The notes under the pieces: generated by a model
Told to the model about the DNA's origin: nothing
Seen by the model: the letters and a program-made list of their open reading frames with translations, nothing else
Databases searched by the model: none
DNA from: Triops longicaudatus
Taxonomy: Eukaryota > Arthropoda > Branchiopoda > Notostraca > Triopsidae
NCBI GenBank assembly: GCA_022885665.1
Contig: JAGQDJ010000140.1
Location: forward strand, 62,001-126,000
Direction: 5' to 3'
Length of the DNA stretch: 64,000 nt
Part shown: positions 47,406 through 58,908 of the stretch, piece by piece
Layout: every line of letters begins with the position of its first letter
Numbering within the stretch: position 1 is the first letter of the stretch
Position numbers and translations under genes: made by a program

Positions 47406-50400
47406 TTATTGGGCCATATCCAGCAAATGCTGTAAAGAGCATGGTATCCACATCCCGTTGCCGCTTTGGACGAAAATAACCTACAGTGGAGTAATTCATA
47501 ATTAGTTTTTACATAAAAAAGCGAAAAGATAAGCAATTTATGATATAATAAAAAAAGCATTTTACCTGTTTATCGAAATACACCAATTGATTACCAACTT
47601 TAAATACGGGACGACCGTGTTGTCGCTTGTTAGGCAGAGGAACGAAGACAATGCCTCGCATCGCACACTGTCGTTCCACCATTTCACGGAAATCTAACGG
47701 TTCAACTGGCAGGGCAAACATCGGCGGTACCATTGGGACAAAGACAGGAGGAGGTGGGGGCGGAGCCTGCGGTACCATAACTGCTTCTCCGCCTACGGCT
47801 TGGTTCATGAGCTCCAAAACTCGCGCAAAGTTTTCTATTAAACATTTATGTTTTCTATTAAAACGATTCACCTTAACACAAGCTATCAATTTAATTTAAA
47901 TACGAAAACTTTTTTTTTATTAATATAATCACCTCGCACTATGGTTTGTTCTGCTAATGCTGGTGAAAACATTTTCTTCCAACCCACGAACCACTGCACT
48001 ACTTCGTCGTAATTCGGCATATGATTTAGCCACGTGACCAAAACCTAAAATCAAAAAATATTAAACTCAAAGAGAAAGCAAATAGCATGCTAGAAAATAA
48101 ATATATATACAATAATATACTAAACTAAATAAACAATAATATACTGACCTGGAGCCATCGCGGGAAGAAACTACGTTGTAACAGCTCTGCCATGGCCGCA
48201 GGGCTTGTTAGCTCCTCCCACTTCATGACCCAATGCCACACGTCCAGTTGTTGCGCTTGAGGATTGATTGGCCACGTTTCGAGTACTTGGGCCAATTTCG
48301 GTAAAATATTACGCGCAACGAAGGCTTGTATAGCACCCATGCCCATTGGTCCTACCCACGGCAGCAAAACGCTGTGGGCTGACAAATCCGAAGGATGCCA
48401 TCCTGCCAAAGCTCCGGCAAGTTTCTGCCGTATAGTAGGATACAATGTCTCCAACCGTGGCCCTGAAAGACGTAAAGACTAATTCACTGTCGTTCTAACT
48501 GAAAGTTGAATTATTTTCTGAATTTTGAGCCGCATTTTCCATTTTTTTAAAATAATCCTAGAATTGGTTTCTCTACCTTTGATTTTGTTCGTAAGCTTAA
48601 AAAGAAAGCAAAGGCATCAAATTCGATGGTTTCAATAATCAACAAGATGAACGACAAAGTAAAACAATAAATTGAAAAAAAATTCTTAAATCGGTACCTA
48701 CTTTACGAAAATTCAAAATCGATTATTCTTTGATAATTATTTATACTTCTAGTGTACTTTGTCGAAATATGCTGTGATAAACCTCCGAGAAAAAAATATT
48801 TATCTATTTTTATTTTTATAGTATTTTTTCCCCCCCCCCAAAAAAAAAAAATAAATAAATAAAAAAAATACCTAAAAGTGTTATCCATGGCTGTAGCCAT
48901 GTATGTAAGGGAACGAGGTCGCTCATTGGGTCCCAGTGCTGGACGGCTTGCTCTAATCGTGGGAAGACGAGTTGTTCCAAGATAATGTGCATCAGCCAAT
49001 CCGGTAGCAGCGCATTCCAGCGTTGGATGCAGCACAGCAACGGAGCGGCCTTTTTAACATCCCAAGCACGGACAGAAGTACGGAGAACGGGGAACCAGGC
49101 GTGCCATAACACGGAATCGTAAGGTAACATAGCATTCGATGGAGTTTCTTGACCCATTCGATCAGAAGGCTGAGGTACGGCAGACAAAATCTTGCGCCAG
49201 CGATGAAAAAAGCCACGCCATGTCAAATCAGGATCGGTTTCGGAGTCGTCAGCCAACGGAGACCATTGCTGAGGCAACTGACGCTGCAACCACGAAGTAA
49301 TGAACGAAAGCGACACCTGGGCCAGTCCATAGCGCTTAAACTCCTCTGGAAATTCTCGCTAAAGTGAAAAAAAAAATGAATTAGAGAAAAAAAGGCAAAA
49401 ATCATGCTACATTAAGAAAAACTTAAAATCTCAACTCGAAAAATGCTAAATTAACTTAAAAAAATTATTTAAGAATTTCCGAATGAAACAAATACAAGAA
49501 TAGGAGGATTGCATGAAGAATCATGTAACGGAACTGTTTTGAATTAACTTACGTAAAGAGTTTCTACGGTGGTATACAAGAGTTTTTCTTGATCCCAAAC
49601 ATTTTCGATGGGTTTCTGTTCACTGCGTTCATTCAGATTCTCCAAAGCTGTCATGACAGCTTGTAAGGCAAGCAACTGTTGTTCTTCTTTCTCCAGCAGC
49701 ACAGCTAATGACTTGTCTTGGCTTTGCAAAGCTTCCAAACGCTCTTGTTCACGACCTAACTCCGTCGCATTAGTAACGATATCCTGCGAGAAAATGAAAG
49801 AAACATTTATTTAAATATCTTTTAGACGTATTCAACCGGAAAACTTTGAAAACATAAAAATAATTGCGACACAAAAATTCTTACAAAAAGATAACGCTGG
49901 AAAATGAGTTGAATCGAACCTGTTCGCAAATGTCCACCAGCATATCCAAATTATGCGTTAATTCAGGGACCGCGAATCGTGGAACTTGAGGTTTTGCAAT
50001 TCTTTGCTCTTCCGTTATATCTTCCTCTTCTTCATATACTTTACCGTCCTTTCGCGTGATTCGCATGGAATGATAACCACTAAGGACGCGCTGTTCAGGA
50101 CCCGTCATATCAATTACCTTTGTTTTCGATATTTGGCTGAAAGTTCAATAAAAGAAAAAAAAAATTGAAAAGAATTCAAAGATAAGATCAGGGTTTTTAA
50201 GTCAAATTTACCTGTAGTTCCTTGCTACTTGGCTTAAGCCACCTTCAGTAGATTCTGCAATAAGTTCTTCCATCGTTTTATAAATATATTTTTTCTTTCC
50301 AGGTCCTTTGGGCTCGTCTTTTCGCTCTTTTAAAGCTTTCATTTGCTTTAAAAAGGCTTCAGCCTCGAGATCGTCTTCGTCTTTCTTCACTTTTTCATCA

Positions 50401-51411
50401 GATTTCTCCGAACCGTAAGCTCCTATGAACAAAAAGCCATTAATAATAAATATTTACATTTCTTTCGAAATGCCACTAAAGTAATTAGGTTTCAGGTGCT
50501 GTAAGAACGTATTTCTTTACGGATCAAAGAGTTACATGAAGCGAAACGAGAAACTAAAAGCAAAAACCTCACCTATTGCGCCTCTTCCTTTTCTCAGAAC
50601 TGCTTCTACAGGTTGGACGCGACCTTGTAGGGCTTTTCCTAAACCTTTGCCTGGTTCATAACCCATCTATTTGATAAAACAAATGAAAACGCATGAAAAT
50701 AAATATAAATTCAGAAAAATAGCTAAAAAAAAAATAAAAGCTCCGATTTTAAACTTCATAAAAAATTAATTTAAGGTAGGCACCTGTAACAAAAGCTTAG
50801 CTCCTATTCCTTTGGTGTGTTTCTCCCATTGGCCCATGCCAGAACCCGTACTCGGGCTTGAGGTACCGGCAAATCGATGTTGCTTTTTAGCCATAGGAGG
50901 CATTCTCAGGCCTGTTTTGCCCTTCGAGGCTAAGTTGTTAAGAATAATTTCATCTTTAATGTCCACTTCTTCGATAATTTCTTCTTCGATTTCTTCTTCT
51001 TCTCTGTTTTTAACAAAATTGATTTAATTACTATTGTAATTCATAGAAAAATCAAATAAATTCTGCATTACTCAACGACATCAGATTTTTGCTCCGTCTT
51101 TGGCTTTCCGGCTTGTTGTACACCGCCTTTAACAAATCCCATCGGAGCAGTGTAATCTTTCTTGTTTCCAAAGCCGAAACCACGCGATTTTGTCGGCGGC
51201 TCATCCTCTCCATCGCTTTCTTCTTCCGCCCAAACTCCTGTGATTCAAATAAAGGCTTCAATTTGAATAATCATATGACTAGTGAAAGAACTATACCGTA
51301 AATTTGTTGATTTTTCGTAAATTTCTTGGATTTTCGGCCACCAGGATTGTAAGCTGCAGCTAAATCGTAGTCCGATATTTCAAAACTTTCAATTTCTTCT
51401 TCGTTGGCCAT
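47406..51411 (-). CDS. TFIP11: TFIP11 (tuftelin-interacting protein 11), G-patch spliceosome disassembly factor
   Basis: Twelve exons join in phase: 51411-51297, 51237-51072, 51003-50784, 50666-50573, 50422-50212, 50136-49920, 49783-49553, 49358-48872, 48462-48149, 48044-47933, 47834-47566 and 47480-47406. The product is about 836 residues, the same as human TFIP11 (837). The family recruits and activates the DEAH helicase DHX15 to take apart the post-splicing lariat spliceosome in the nucleus. The N-terminus is acidic with a TFIP_N-like segment (YDLAAAYNPGG, RGFGFG). The G-patch (HTKGIGAKLLLQ joined to MGYEPGKGLGK) spans an exon junction near residue 167. A coiled-coil (LLEKEEQQLLALQAV) and a long GCFC-type helical region rich in W, L and P follow. 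A proline run (APPPPPPVFVP) precedes the conserved ending (SLQHLLDMAQ). Its stop lies 112 bp from the ZNT9 stop, so the two 3' UTRs very likely overlap. Confidence 0.93.
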
Positions 51412-52389
51412 TTTAGCAAACGATTACGCACACAGCTACGCAATTTTCTTTTAGACTTGACTCACTACGATTTTTTATTTATTTGTTTAAGTTCAAAACT
51501 TACATAGGAAGACAATTGACATTCCAAACGTATGTTTACGAAATAACAACTAGCGAATGGCGAATCGCAAAGATGAGGAAGAAAATAGAATTGAAAAAAG
51601 AAAATTTAAAGCGTTTGATTTTTCGAGCTTACAACTTTAAGTCAACAGATATTGGTTGTTATTCATACATATAACGCGTGAACCTTTTGGAACTAGCTAT
51701 AAATTTATTCAGCTTCACAACTCGGCAAAAATCGAACTTTGTGCGAAGAGAGGCGTTGTAATTCCCGCGCAGCCAATAGAAAATTAAACATTATTTTGCT
51801 ATTGGTCAATAGACTTCACTTGCGACTTTACTCTCCTAAGAGGGCGTTTATGTTGCGTCCCAAAATAAAGGAGTTTGTACAGCTGTGAAACGTCAAATGC
51901 TTCACAGTTGTGCCTCAGTTTATCTCTTCATTGTTTAGTGTTCTTTGATTTCAGTAACTCTTGCTTCTTTCCTTTGATTATTTCTTCTCCTGCTGCGTGT
52001 AGTAGGCACGCTATGCGTCAGTTATTATCTCATTTCCCACTTTAGATCAGGACGTTTATCAGTTTCGTCGTAACGAAGAAAAAAGATATGAATGCAACTC
52101 CACCTACTAACACCAACAACTGCACAAAGCAATCACCCAAGCTGCCGAGCCACAACGTGGGATTGATAACTTAATGCCAGACTTCGCTAGTCAACGAAAG
52201 TCGAAAAAAGAATTGCACAAGTTACGCGTTTAATCGTCTTGGTCTATTTCAAGTAAGTTGTGTCGAATCAGTTAAATACAAAGTTGCATTTATTAAGACT
52301 TTTCTTACCAGATACCTTCTTTTACCTTCCAGGAACCCTTTTTGGTGAATATACTAGTCCTTTTCCGGAACCTGAAACCAAAAAAAAAA
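51412..52389. promoter_or_regulatory. Divergent promoter region between TFIP11 and STARD10, with a 5' UTR intron
   Basis: Start codons of the two divergent genes are 978 bp apart, so both promoters must share this interval. On the plus side a strong donor (aag/gtaagt after 52252) and an acceptor (ttccag at 52327-52332) indicate a non-coding first exon ending at 52252 and an intron of about 80 bp before the STARD10 coding exon. CCAAT-type motifs occur on both strands near 51772-51775 (ccaat) and 51801-51805 (attgg). No TATA box is evident. Confidence 0.5.
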
Positions 52390-53645
52390 ATGAGTTTAAT
52401 CGACATTGGAGTGGTTAAGATCGCAGATGATGAAGATTTTAAGAAACTGTGGGATTTAGTTGAAATCCACAAGGACTGGAAAGTGGATTACCAGTCAGGA
52501 GACGTTACCGTTTGGTCAAAAAGTCAACCAAAAAGTTCTATAAGGATGGTTAAAGTAAGATTCGAATCGCAAGAAACCATCAAGGAGCCATTTCTTTACT
52601 TTTTTATTTACGAATATTTTTTTATCATTGTTTTAGTTGAAAACTACTTTTACTGACATTCCCGCAAGTGTGTTATTTGATGTACTAATGGATGGCGCGT
52701 ACCGAAGCGTTTGGGATGCCTACATGGTAGAATCCGTTGATATTGGTTATTTAACTCCTAACAGTGATATTGGATATTATGCAAGTAAGCCCAAGTGTGC
52801 CTCAACATCGAAAAGAAAGCGTTTAACATTCATTTGTTTAATATTGCATGAACAGTGTCGTGCTTACCCCCGTTAAAAGCCCGTGATTTCGTCTTGCAAC
52901 GATCTTGGCTCATCACAAAGGATCGATACACAACGTTCAACCATTCAGTGAACCATAAAGATTACTGTCAGCGAAATTACGTCCGAGCCATTTCATACCT
53001 GACGGGTACAAAACTTTCTTTTGGGGCTTATCGCTCTTTAATCTCACTTTTGCATTTTTTTATTTCATTTATTTTAGTCGTTTGACGTTTAGTTTAACAA
53101 CGTAAAGCTTGGGAGTTTATTTTCACCGTAATTTGGTTTTTAAATTTTCTTTTCTTGAAAGGTTATGTCATTAAGCCACTGAAAACTGGCTGTGAATTTT
53201 TCTACATTACTATGGCGGACCCCAAGGGGATTTTACCGGCATGGGCAGTGAATAAAACGACCCAGATTTTAATGCCAAGGGTAACACTTCCGACATAGAA
53301 GGACATAGTACGTTTAAAATGCAAATTCGCTTGTCTGGTTTTATTTAGACAGTGAAAACGCTCCACAAAGCTTGTCAGAATTACCCAGCGTGGAAAGCAA
53401 AGAGTGAAAATAAACCTAACTTCAAACCATGGCTGTATCCTGAACAAATGTCGTATCTTCCAAAAGTGCCGCTCTCTGAAGTACGTGTTTTTACGTTATC
53501 TTGCAAGTCGTTTTTTATCGGTTTTCTTTCTTTATAAAAAATGCCATCTCATTTTATTTATTGGGGTTTATCTTAGTGCATTCCTTTGGGCGTTGACGAA
53601 AGGGGCGAAGAAGACGAATCTTTGGTTATCGACGTGCAACGATAA
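52390..53645 (+). CDS. STARD10: STARD10-like (PCTP-like) START-domain lipid-transfer protein
   Basis: Six exons join in phase: 52390-52554, 52637-52784, 52856-53005, 53162-53280, 53349-53480 and 53577-53645, giving about 260 residues (human STARD10 is 291). START proteins hold a single lipid in a helix-grip pocket; STARD10 moves phosphatidylcholine and phosphatidylethanolamine. Almost the whole protein is the START domain: VTVWSKSQPKSSIRMVK, FDVLMDGAYRSVWDAY, PLKARDFVLQRSW and NYVRAISYLTGYVIKPL, with the C-terminal helix MPRTVKTLHKACQNYPAWK. HFKPWLHPEQ-type wording (NFKPWLYPEQMSYLP) after the helix is specific to the STARD10 branch. The tail is acidic (DERGEEDESLVIDV), replacing the longer phosphorylated tail of the human protein. 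The ATG directly follows an A10 run. Introns are 51 to 156 bp. Confidence 0.9.
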
Positions 53646-56194
53646 ATGACGAACGCAATACTGCCGAAAATCGAATGTCTCGATGTTGGAATGTCCCTTT
53701 TAAATTGTTAGTACATTCCAAAAAAAAGGAGTAAAAATCGTTGTTAAGGATGCAAACCGAATGCACAAGAGTAGAAGTCCTCCTCCCCATTAGAGAGTGC
53801 GTTATATTTTAGAGCAGCTCTCTTTTTTTCTTGGCTTTAGTATTCTTGTGATTATCAACGTACTGCTAAGTATGTCTTCGTAAAAATTGGTGTCCGTTTT
53901 CTGGCAGTACTTGAGAAGTTTTTAGAATTTGTTGTGGTATTTGAAGATAAATACAAATACATCTAACAAAATAGAACGATTACATTCGTTTTAAAAGAAC
54001 TGTTGCATTGAGTTTTGCATTGAAATAAGATTGTAGCCCACTTGGTGAAATATGAGAATGGAAACACGATATGATTCTTCATCTAGATATGATGTCAATG
54101 CGAATATGAAAAGTGAATTGAAACTAATGTTTGTGGAAACTCATATTGAGTCATCCTCCTTAACGCGTTCCTTGACGCACAATCGCATTAGTCATGAAAG
54201 AATTGCAGTTTCGTTGTACGATGACGTTATCACTCATCACAACGATTAAGTAAATTGACACAGAGGCTACAACTTCCAAACTACAACGCAGTGAGGTAGA
54301 CGCCAATTAAAGTGGATACGCATTATATTTTAAATACGTCACTACGTCCCCTTGTTCTCGTTTTTGTGAGACTAAATTCTCACTATAACGAAGACTGGTT
54401 GTAAAGAAAAATCTGCCATTTCGGAGAATCTTAGAACGCTTCTTAAAAAATGCACAGTAAGTGTTCGAGCGCCTGCTGAAATATATAATGCCAGCAAACG
54501 GTGAATAAAAATGACTCTTTAAAAGATTGATTAATGTTTCTGTGTCTAACGGACTGCAAGTGCTTCCAGAATCATAGGAATGTCAATAGGCTCTTACTCT
54601 ACGACGTCATCTATTTTGTATTGTCTTTTATTTAGAAAAAAAGCCACCTAAAATGGCACTATGCTATATCAACGACACTAGTCGAAAATGAAAGCTTCAA
54701 TTTTGCGAAAGCAGTATTCTGTGGGTTGGGGAATATTCGTGTAAAGATAGCGTGGGGACACTGTTCACGCAAGTTGCGTGAGGTTAGCGTATAAAATCGA
54801 TTGCTTGGTTCAATTTTACTGGCCGGTGGGATATTATTAACGTATTGTGTGAAGAAAAACGTCAAGATATAAGGTATTATGTGGAATCGTAGAGTTTCGC
54901 TGGTACCAATTGCATATTTGGATTCTTGCCGCTGATTAAATGTTTTATTCGATTTTAACGGCATAGGTATGGACACAAATCATTGGCACCAAGTTACACT
55001 GCAGATTGCATACGAAGATAGCATATCGAGACACACAGTGTGATAAGTTGCGTTTGTAAATGAGGTGATACGGTACGTAGCTGAAGTGACAAAAATTCTG
55101 CAGTACAGAGAAACAACGTTCCTTGTCCATAATAACGCGGTATCTATCAAACTAACGGTTTCACGTGCAAACTCAATGAAGTGAAAAAGGTTATGTATTG
55201 AGTATAAGTTAATTTTATGGTTGATTACTGCGTAAGAAACGACCCATTCTTCGAAGTATCATTTCGTTCATCCTTAGCAAGACATAATTTGTTACAAGAC
55301 TGCGTCATTATCCACCTATCATCCGTCTCCTTGGAATTGTTCAAGATTTAAAAAAACGGGGATCAGGCGGGTATGACCTGCTAAGTCGTAACAAAGCTGG
55401 CGCCGCAGGCGTCATTCACATGAATGAAACGCAACTCATCAACTCCCCTATGAAACAGAAAGATCATAAAATTGCCCATAGAACAAACCGCGTCAACCCT
55501 TTCCAGAGAATTTGTAACGCGCTTACTACGTAGCTACACAAATCTGACATTCACACAAATAAAAAAACTAACTAATCATCCGAAACTTAGCACTATTCTA
55601 CATTAACTGTATACGCAAATATTACTGTCAAGAAGAATTTATAAAAAAGAACCAGCTTTTAGGGAATTTCAAATTCGAATTATTTATCTTCCATTCCACC
55701 GCAGCATGTTCAGTATATATATGTATAGCTTATTTTGCATAATAAATTCTCTACAATGTACAAAATCAGAATAATACAGCTTTATGTGCATATCTTCCCC
55801 AAATACTTGTGCGACAGCAAATTATAATTACAACCGTTCAAAAAATATGGGAAGGGGAGGAGCTAGGGGGGGGGGGAGAAATTCCATTTTCAGCGAGCAC
55901 GTGGCACATCACAAAAATCACAACACTATGGCTTTTATTCATAATAAGACAAAAAATCATTATTTCTAGTAAAAACCGAGCAATTGTTCTTGTACGATTC
56001 AGTTTCCTTAGAAAATGCGATAAATGATACTGAAACATGTATGGGGGTGGTACAATAACAGCCCATAACGTCACATCGCTAAAACTTTCTCAATTCAGAT
56101 ATACATTTTTAAAGTGCTAACATGGCACCAAAAGGCAAGGTTTTCATTTTAAGTGAATTTTAAAATTTTTAAAAAATGCTAAGAAAAGAGAGTC
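53646..56194. other. Non-coding interval between STARD10 and the MTUS-like gene
   Basis: It contains the 3' UTR of STARD10, one pogo-like terminal motif near 54370-54395 (actaaattctcactataacg) and a short G-rich run at 55852-55879. Open frames here are short and have no recognisable motif. No RNA gene was seen. Confidence 0.5.
54370..54396 (+). repeat. Single pogo-like terminal motif
   Basis: The sequence actaaattctcactataacg resembles the left ends at 8514 and 10190. A matching opposite end was not found nearby, so this is a decayed copy. Confidence 0.35.
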
Positions 56195-58869
56195 TTAAAC
56201 TCCATTGGTTGCGCTGGTTCCCATACGTTTGCTAACTGGTTTGGCCGTAATTCTTTTCTCCCGCAGACTGCGAAACATGCCGTTGCGAGATCGTCGCTCC
56301 AATTTTGGCGTGGAGGAAAGGCTTGCACGGATTCCATTGAGCAAAGCCTCACGGGGCTCGTCAAATTCATCATCAAACTGCACCGTCCAAGCTAGAGAAT
56401 CATTCTTGGCCACGACTTGCGACGACATTACAGGAGAATGCGGCGGATCGAACGCGTCGTCAGATACCGCGCCACCACCAATGTCCAAATGCTGCTCGCT
56501 TTTCTCCCGGATTTCTTCAGAGCTCCTAAAATTGTCACAAGTACACATTAGCTCAGCTATTTCAGTGCAATAAAAACAATCGTCATTTAAACACAGTGAA
56601 AGAATACAATATAAATGTAAAAAGAAAAGAAAATAGCTCCATTATTTAGTAAAAGAACACACGCAAAATGAATAAACGAAGAACTTTCTTCAAAGCTGCA
56701 ACCATATTACTTATTCTTATTGCTTTCTCTATGCAACTCGGTGTCAAATTAAAAGTTGTCTAAACGTCGTCACAAAGTCCCTCGGTGTTCTTGCAAAGGG
56801 AACGACACCACCGAGGGAAAAAAAAAGGACAGGAACTCACTCTTCAGTTTGATTAATACCACTCAAGCTGCTTTGCTCCGAGTTGGTATTTTCAGCGGCT
56901 ACTCCGAGTTTCCATTGCAGCTGCTCGACCTCCATCGAAAGCCGCTTCTTATCCTGGGACACTTGACGACACCACGCACGTAATTGCTGGTCGTGCTGAC
57001 GTAGGCTCTGGTTCTCTTCGACTTTCGTTTGTAATCGAGCTTCCAAATCCTCGGTCCGCTTTTGCAAACTACCGTACAAATCCTTGTACCGGTGCAAGTC
57101 TCGTTTTATCTCTTCGTCGGCCAAAACCTGCGCTCGTAATTGCCGGATTTCCGAGTTCTTCAGTTCCAAAACGCTCTGGTGAGAAGTGACTTCTTGTTGC
57201 AGCTTTAAGAAATCGTTCTGAAAAGCCTGCGAGTACAAAATCAACTTTTTTACAGTTCACTCCAAAATTAACATATTTAAATATTTTTTATTTTTGCTTT
57301 TAAACGGACCTGAATGAAAGAAACTTCGAAAAAAAGATAAAGAAATCCTTAAAAATATTCGAAAAATTAAGAAAAAAAAGTTAAATTACTACCAAGAAGG
57401 AACGCATTGTTTTCCTAATCTATTTCTACTAACAGCATTTTTACTTGTGTCCGTTCTTCAACTGTTGCGCACACGCGCTCTTCAAACTCCTCGTTTTCCT
57501 TGAGCCGTTCGGATCTCTCGAATTCCAATTCGTCTTGAATGGCGTTCTTGAGCGCTTCCACGTCTTCTAAACGCTGGGCTAGTTCACTTTGGCGGGCTTC
57601 CCACAAGGCTTCTTTCTGGGCCAGTTCTTCTTGCCATAACTTGCGCTCCTGGATTTGACTTTGGCGCGTGTCGTCCACCTCTTTTCGAAAAGTGCTACAC
57701 TGTAAGGTCTAAAATATCCAAGAATGCAGAAATAAACCAAATTAGCGAAATTCTTTGGCGAGGCGGTAGATTAAAAGAGACTGCAGTAATAGGCAAAAAG
57801 AGGTGAAGTTTTCTTACGAGGAACTTGACGTTGTCTTCCCATGCCTGGTAGCGTTCCGTGTGTTCGGTGTACAAATTTCGGATTTGCAGTTCGTATTGCT
57901 CTTTGAGTCGTTGCAATTCTGCTTCTTTTTCAGAAACTAAAATTTCCAAGAAAAAAGTCACACTTGATTAAGATGTGCTAAGCTGACGTAAATTTGAACT
58001 CTTGCCAATGATAACGTTTATATAACAGACCTTGCGCAGTCATTTATTTTTAACTTTAAGTGAGGGATTAACCTTCAAAATTTATTTCATTCCATTTATA
58101 GCCTTTCAGTACTTTGTCTACATAAGTAAAACGTTCGGTTATTCTCAACACTTGAATACATTCTGAAAACTTTGAACGCGTACGTTAAAAATTAAATAAA
58201 AAATGCATCATTTCAATAATATTGCTAACCATAATAAAATTAATATTTATGCATAAAATAGTACTCGATCTTTGGTATTACATCGTATTGCTACATTAAA
58301 AGGTCATCAAGAAGCCAATAAAAGTGGATGAAGTCTACAAACAAATAAAGCATTTTTTTTCAAATATTAAACCATGTCTTGGCTTGCGAACAGGAACTTG
58401 TGCACGTTCGAGTTAGTTCAACCTACTTTTAATTTGCTCAAGCAGACTTGGAACGCAGCCATAGGGTACAGTGTCAACTCCTTACGTCATACAACAGGAA
58501 CTAATGCTTGACCAAGTTATTACCTCCAATCTAGCAGTTACCGTTTTAAATTACCTTATTGGATATAAATTGTGACCTACTACTCGCAACGCTTTGACCG
58601 TTCAACACGTACTCTTAAAAAGTACATATGAACTTAACTGGTTTTTCTGCGTTTGAAATTCGCAAACATGACCCATTCAAGCCAAAAACCTTACCAAACT
58701 ATAACGCATTTGTTATTTGTAAAAGTCCACTTCTGTCACTGCGAACAAGACTTTAAAATGTTTTTATGGGACATAAAAATTAGATACATAAAAAAAAACA
58801 AATAATTAAAATAACTGAAAATTGTATTAAAATTGGTTTAATAAGTCTTCATATCAATTTTCGATCTTT

Positions 58870-58908
<39 letters not shown>

